A stretch of 44,205 nucleotides of DNA from an uncultured Saprospiraceae bacterium (lineage in GTDB: Bacteria > Bacteroidota > Bacteroidia > Chitinophagales > Saprospiraceae), in NCBI GenBank assembly GCA_937926205.1, contig CALEYL010000037.1:1-44205 (forward strand). Direction: 5' to 3'. The position numbers and the translations under genes are program-made. Positions 41,659 through 44,205 of the stretch are shown here, piece by piece; position 1 is the first letter of the stretch, and the number at the start of each line of letters is the position of its first letter. Under the pieces are notes generated by a model that was not told where the DNA came from, did not search any database, and saw only the letters and a list, made by a program, of their open reading frames with translations.

Positions 41659-42291
41659 ATGGCGACCACCATCACAAAATTTCCGGTTACCCTGCAGGAA
41701 CGCGCTGAACTTGGCAGTACCCCCTACCCTATGGAGGCGACATTGGAAGCCTTTGGCGAATTATTGGAAGTATGCGAATACCAAATTGAATACCAGAACG
41801 GAAACATTATTGCCATGAGTATTGCCAGTGATAGTCACGAGCAGATAGTAGCCAATCTGCTTTATGTGTTGGGCGTAATTTTCAAAGGAAATGCCGACTT
41901 CAAACGCTATGGCAGCAATCGTCATATTTATCTTGAAGCTGATACCACCGTATTTTCACCGGATGCTTCTGTTGTAAAGGGGGACCCGAAAATCATAGAA
42001 TATGCGAAGGGTAAAACGGCTAACCAGAATCCTTGGTTGGTTGCAGAAATCCTCTCTCCGAGTACACGCAACCGGGATTGGGGGGAAAAACTGACTTTGT
42101 ATAAAAATATTTCTTCCCTGAAATACATCCTCTACATCGAACAAGATACCCCTTTAGTAACCGTCTTCGAGCGCCGCGAAACAGATGGCCGTTGGACAGC
42201 GCTCGACTATAACGCGCTGGATCAGTCATTTACCATAGCAAACTCGGCAATTTCACTGGGCGATCTGTACGAAAATGTTATAAAAATCTGA
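41659..42291 (+). CDS. Uma2-family (DUF820) PD-(D/E)XK nuclease-like protein
   Basis: A 210-residue protein of the Uma2/DUF820 family, very common in cyanobacteria and some Bacteroidota and classed as a putative restriction-endonuclease-like fold. The core motif is visible: SPDASVV (acidic residue), then PWLVAEILSPST (E-x-S) and a lysine-bearing helix DWGEKLTLYKN. The biological role of the family is unknown; it multiplies in genomes like a mobile element. A clean promoter precedes it, and it is convergent with the TerC gene. Confidence 0.92.
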   Translation: MATTITKFPVTLQERAELGSTPYPMEATLEAFGELLEVCEYQIEYQNGNIIAMSIASDSHEQIVANLLYVLGVIFKGNADFKRYGSNRHIYLEADTTVFSPDASVVKGDPKIIEYAKGKTANQNPWLVAEILSPSTRNRDWGEKLTLYKNISSLKYILYIEQDTPLVTVFERRETDGRWTALDYNALDQSFTIANSAISLGDLYENVIKI

Positions 42292-42307
42292 TCGTCTGAT
42301 CTTTAAT

Positions 42308-43267
42308 TTAATCCACCGGCGGCTCTTCCACAGGCACAACCAGGTCTTTGGCTTTGATGAGCGACACAACAACGCCCGTGGCCAGCGAAACAAAAATCAC
42401 CGCCAGCGAAACCCACTCTTCAGGGTTCCACACTTCGTGCAACATCATTTTGACACCTACAAAGAAAAGGATGGCAACGAGGCTGTATTTCAGGTACTGG
42501 AATTTATCCAGCACAGAAGCCAACACGAAATAAAGCGAGCGCAGGCCCATAATAGCGAAAATATTGGAAGTGAAAACGATAAACGGATCGGTGGTGATGC
42601 CAAAAATAGCAGGAATGGAATCAAAAGCAAACAGCACATCGGTGGTTTCCACCACCATCAGGGCCACAAAAAGGGGCGTTGCAACCAACATACCTTTTTT
42701 CCGCAAAAAGAACCGATTGCCTTCATAGCTGGTGCTGACTGCAAAGAATTTCCGGATAAAGCGGATGGTCGGGTTTTGGCTGGGGTGCACCGATTCCCCA
42801 ACGGTGAGCATTTTATAAGCCGAGTACAAAAGGAATGCGCCAAAAATGTAAATGACCCATTCAAACTGGTGGATGAGGGCCGTACCCAGCGCGATCATTA
42901 TCCCCCTGAAAACCAGCGCGCCAATAATCCCCCAGAAAAGAACCCGGTGCTGGTATTCTTTCGGTACCTGAAAATACGCAAAAATAATGGCTATGACAAA
43001 GATATTGTCCATACTCAGCGACTGCTCCACCAGATAACCGCTCAGGTAGAGCAGCACGGCTTTAGAACCGCTAAGGTCACCCGAAACCCATTTCAACTCG
43101 TATGCGAAATACACGACAATGCTAAAAAGCAGGGATACCGACACCCAAAGCGCTGTCCAGGCGAAGGCTTCCCTGGTGCTGACAACATGTGGATTTTTGT
43201 TAAAAACCCCCAGGTCAAGCGCAAGGAAGAAAAAAATCAATACGATGAAAATTATCCAGAGTAACAT
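42308..43267 (-). CDS. TerC/Alx-family integral membrane protein
   Basis: A 319-residue inner-membrane protein of the TerC family, linked to tellurite resistance and, for Alx/MntP-type relatives, manganese efflux or metal supply to exported proteins. About nine membrane segments are seen. Conserved acidic intramembrane motifs are SLSMDNIFVIAIIFAYF (near residue 85) and ETTDVLFAFDSIPA (near 207). The 225 bp upstream contain a 7-bp inverted repeat, CGGGAAA (43374-43380) with TTTCCCG (43432-43438). I see no yybP-ykoY riboswitch there. Confidence 0.93.
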   Translation of the reverse strand: MLLWIIFIVLIFFFLALDLGVFNKNPHVVSTREAFAWTALWVSVSLLFSIVVYFAYELKWVSGDLSGSKAVLLYLSGYLVEQSLSMDNIFVIAIIFAYFQVPKEYQHRVLFWGIIGALVFRGIMIALGTALIHQFEWVIYIFGAFLLYSAYKMLTVGESVHPSQNPTIRFIRKFFAVSTSYEGNRFFLRKKGMLVATPLFVALMVVETTDVLFAFDSIPAIFGITTDPFIVFTSNIFAIMGLRSLYFVLASVLDKFQYLKYSLVAILFFVGVKMMLHEVWNPEEWVSLAVIFVSLATGVVVSLIKAKDLVVPVEEPPVD

Positions 43268-43492
43268 TTTCGATTTTTGAAGGCAGTTCTCCGTTTGCCG
43301 GACCAGGCCGTAAAACGCTGCGAACTTATGATAATTAAGTCAATTGAGAACATTTACTAGACGAAGTAAGTTACGGGAAAACACGCGAAAGGGTACGGCA
43401 CCTCGTCGAATATTCCCAAAAATCACCCCGCTTTCCCGAATAAACAGACCAAAAGGCATTCTGAGGCGACAAAAGGAAAAACCGGGCTTCCC

Positions 43493-43867
43493 TTAATGAT
43501 TGGATGTCGAATCTTTTTTAGGTCTGTTTGGGAACAGGGGTTTTACCGGCACTGAGTCTATCAGGGTTTGGATGCTTGGTTGTTCAGGTTTGAAGGGTTT
43601 CGCAGGTTTCAGCGTGGTATCCAATTGCATGCGGGCATTGGCAATAATCAGAGAATCCGCTATGCGAGAAGCAGTAGCCAGTATATCTTCCCGGCAGTTC
43701 TGTGCTTTGATGGTACGAAAAGCTTCCAGTTTTCGGGCAACTTCCAATTCAATGGCTGCCTGCCTGCCTTCGAGGCGATTTGCTTCGCTTTGACAGGCAT
43801 TCAGTCCCAAAAACAGGAGGCTGCAGAAAGTCAAAGTGGAAATGCTTGTTCTAAATAAACGTTTCAT
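43493..43867 (-). CDS. Small lipoprotein, second of a coupled pair
   Basis: A 124-residue lipoprotein of unknown function. The signal peptide ends in a lipobox (GLNAC, cysteine at 25). The mature part is an alpha-helical, charged region followed by a proline-rich tail with three K/P-P segments. The start codon overlaps the stop of the preceding gene (ATGA at 43867-43864), so the two are translationally coupled. Confidence 0.75.
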   Translation of the reverse strand: MKRLFRTSISTLTFCSLLFLGLNACQSEANRLEGRQAAIELEVARKLEAFRTIKAQNCREDILATASRIADSLIIANARMQLDTTLKPAKPFKPEQPSIQTLIDSVPVKPLFPNRPKKDSTSNH

Positions 43868-44133
43868 TGCTCCTGCTTTTTGATGCGTTCACGAAGACGG
43901 GCTTCCTCTTCCAACCTGGTGCGCACCAGAGAATCAACAGCCTCTTTTATCCAGCGGTCGCGATTGGTGATGCAAAGGGTATCCCAGAGCGGCCGAAGGG
44001 AATCCAGCCGGCGCAGGTAGATCGTATCCACGACTTGCCGGTCATTGGCGCTGAGCCGGACTTCGCGTTGGGTGCAACCACTGCTGAAGGTGGCAGTGAT
44101 GAAAAGGAGCACAAAGAATATTGAAAATTTCAT
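43864..44133 (-). CDS. Small lipoprotein, first of a coupled pair
   Basis: An 89-residue lipoprotein of unknown function: signal peptide with lipobox FSSGC (cysteine at 20), then a short mature region ending in a charged helix (DSLVRTRLEEEARLRERIKKQ) likely to form a coiled coil. It overlaps the next lipoprotein gene by 4 bp. The two products may form a complex at the membrane. Confidence 0.72.
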   Translation of the reverse strand: MKFSIFFVLLFITATFSSGCTQREVRLSANDRQVVDTIYLRRLDSLRPLWDTLCITNRDRWIKEAVDSLVRTRLEEEARLRERIKKQEQ

Positions 44134-44152
44134 TGGGTGTACGATTTTTGAA

Positions 44153-44190
44153 GTTGGCAGTTTTTCAGTCGGCAGTTGGCAGTTGCAGTT
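44153..44190. repeat. 7-bp-period (ggcagtt) low-complexity tract
   Basis: Irregular tandem copies of g(t/c)(t/c)ggcagtt, four to five units, upstream of the lipoprotein pair. A dispersed simple repeat; no promoter is recognisable in it. Confidence 0.5.
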
Positions 44191-44205
44191 TGGGGTTAAT
44201 AATCT

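Noticed and set aside
43268..43492. A yybP-ykoY (Mn2+) riboswitch upstream of the TerC gene
   Set aside because: The conserved loop sequences of that riboswitch are absent; only a 7-bp inverted repeat is seen.

Overview
The window looks like a chromosomal segment of a Bacteroidota bacterium, most likely close to the Saprospiraceae. The grounds are two secreted proteins with type IX secretion (T9SS) C-terminal sorting domains, several TAnnTTTG-type -7 promoter boxes, few Shine-Dalgarno sites, the FtsX/MacB-like permeases of about 800 residues that end in NP-x-x-x-LRSE, a TopA without zinc fingers, and DUF3467 and DUF1343 proteins. Lineage is inferred from gene content only.

Layout. 1-885: an AT-rich membrane-protein gene with an attC-like inverted repeat just after its stop codon, resembling an integron cassette. 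886-8800: three tandem FtsX-type ABC permease genes (minus strand) separated by a dispersed palindromic repeat and apparently read from one sigma-54 promoter. 9320-11122: a secreted protein with four CHRD domains. 11178-17109: an uptake [NiFe]-hydrogenase locus of the oxygen-tolerant (group 1d) type. Its structural genes (small subunit, large subunit, cytochrome b, maturation protease) lie on the minus strand, divergent from hypABC. 17318-19771: a Pif1-like helicase with a RecQ-like HRDC/HTH tail. 19881-20688: a small protein next to a frameshifted HNH endonuclease.

20721-25285 is the most interesting part. A WYL-domain repressor gene is divergent from rtcB (RNA ligase), with two matching 25-bp dyad operators between them. 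rtcB is followed by a 743-bp non-coding stretch and then an SPFH/slipin gene. That stretch holds a complete tRNA-Lys(UUU)-like fold in circularly permuted order (T arm first, then the acceptor stem closed by a 5-nt loop, then D arm and anticodon arm). Long-range helices flank it and further strong RNA structures follow. The arrangement recalls the Y RNAs of RtcB repair operons, but no Ro/TROVE gene is visible here.

25363-27759: a fourth FtsX permease. Its upstream region repeats the sigma-54 promoter and tandem enhancer palindromes found upstream of the three-gene cluster, with almost the same spacing, so the two loci probably form one regulon. 27942-36339: housekeeping genes (DUF1343/NamZ-like muramidase, NqrM-like protein, MazG, bifunctional nuclease, CDGSH iron-sulfur protein, DUF3467, topA, recJ). 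36425-44133: a helical-repeat protein, a secreted beta-propeller protein, a 540-bp repeat-rich non-coding stretch, a ferredoxin-NADP reductase-like flavoprotein, a Uma2 nuclease, TerC, and two overlapping small lipoprotein genes. No rRNA, canonical tRNA, CRISPR array or transposase was found.
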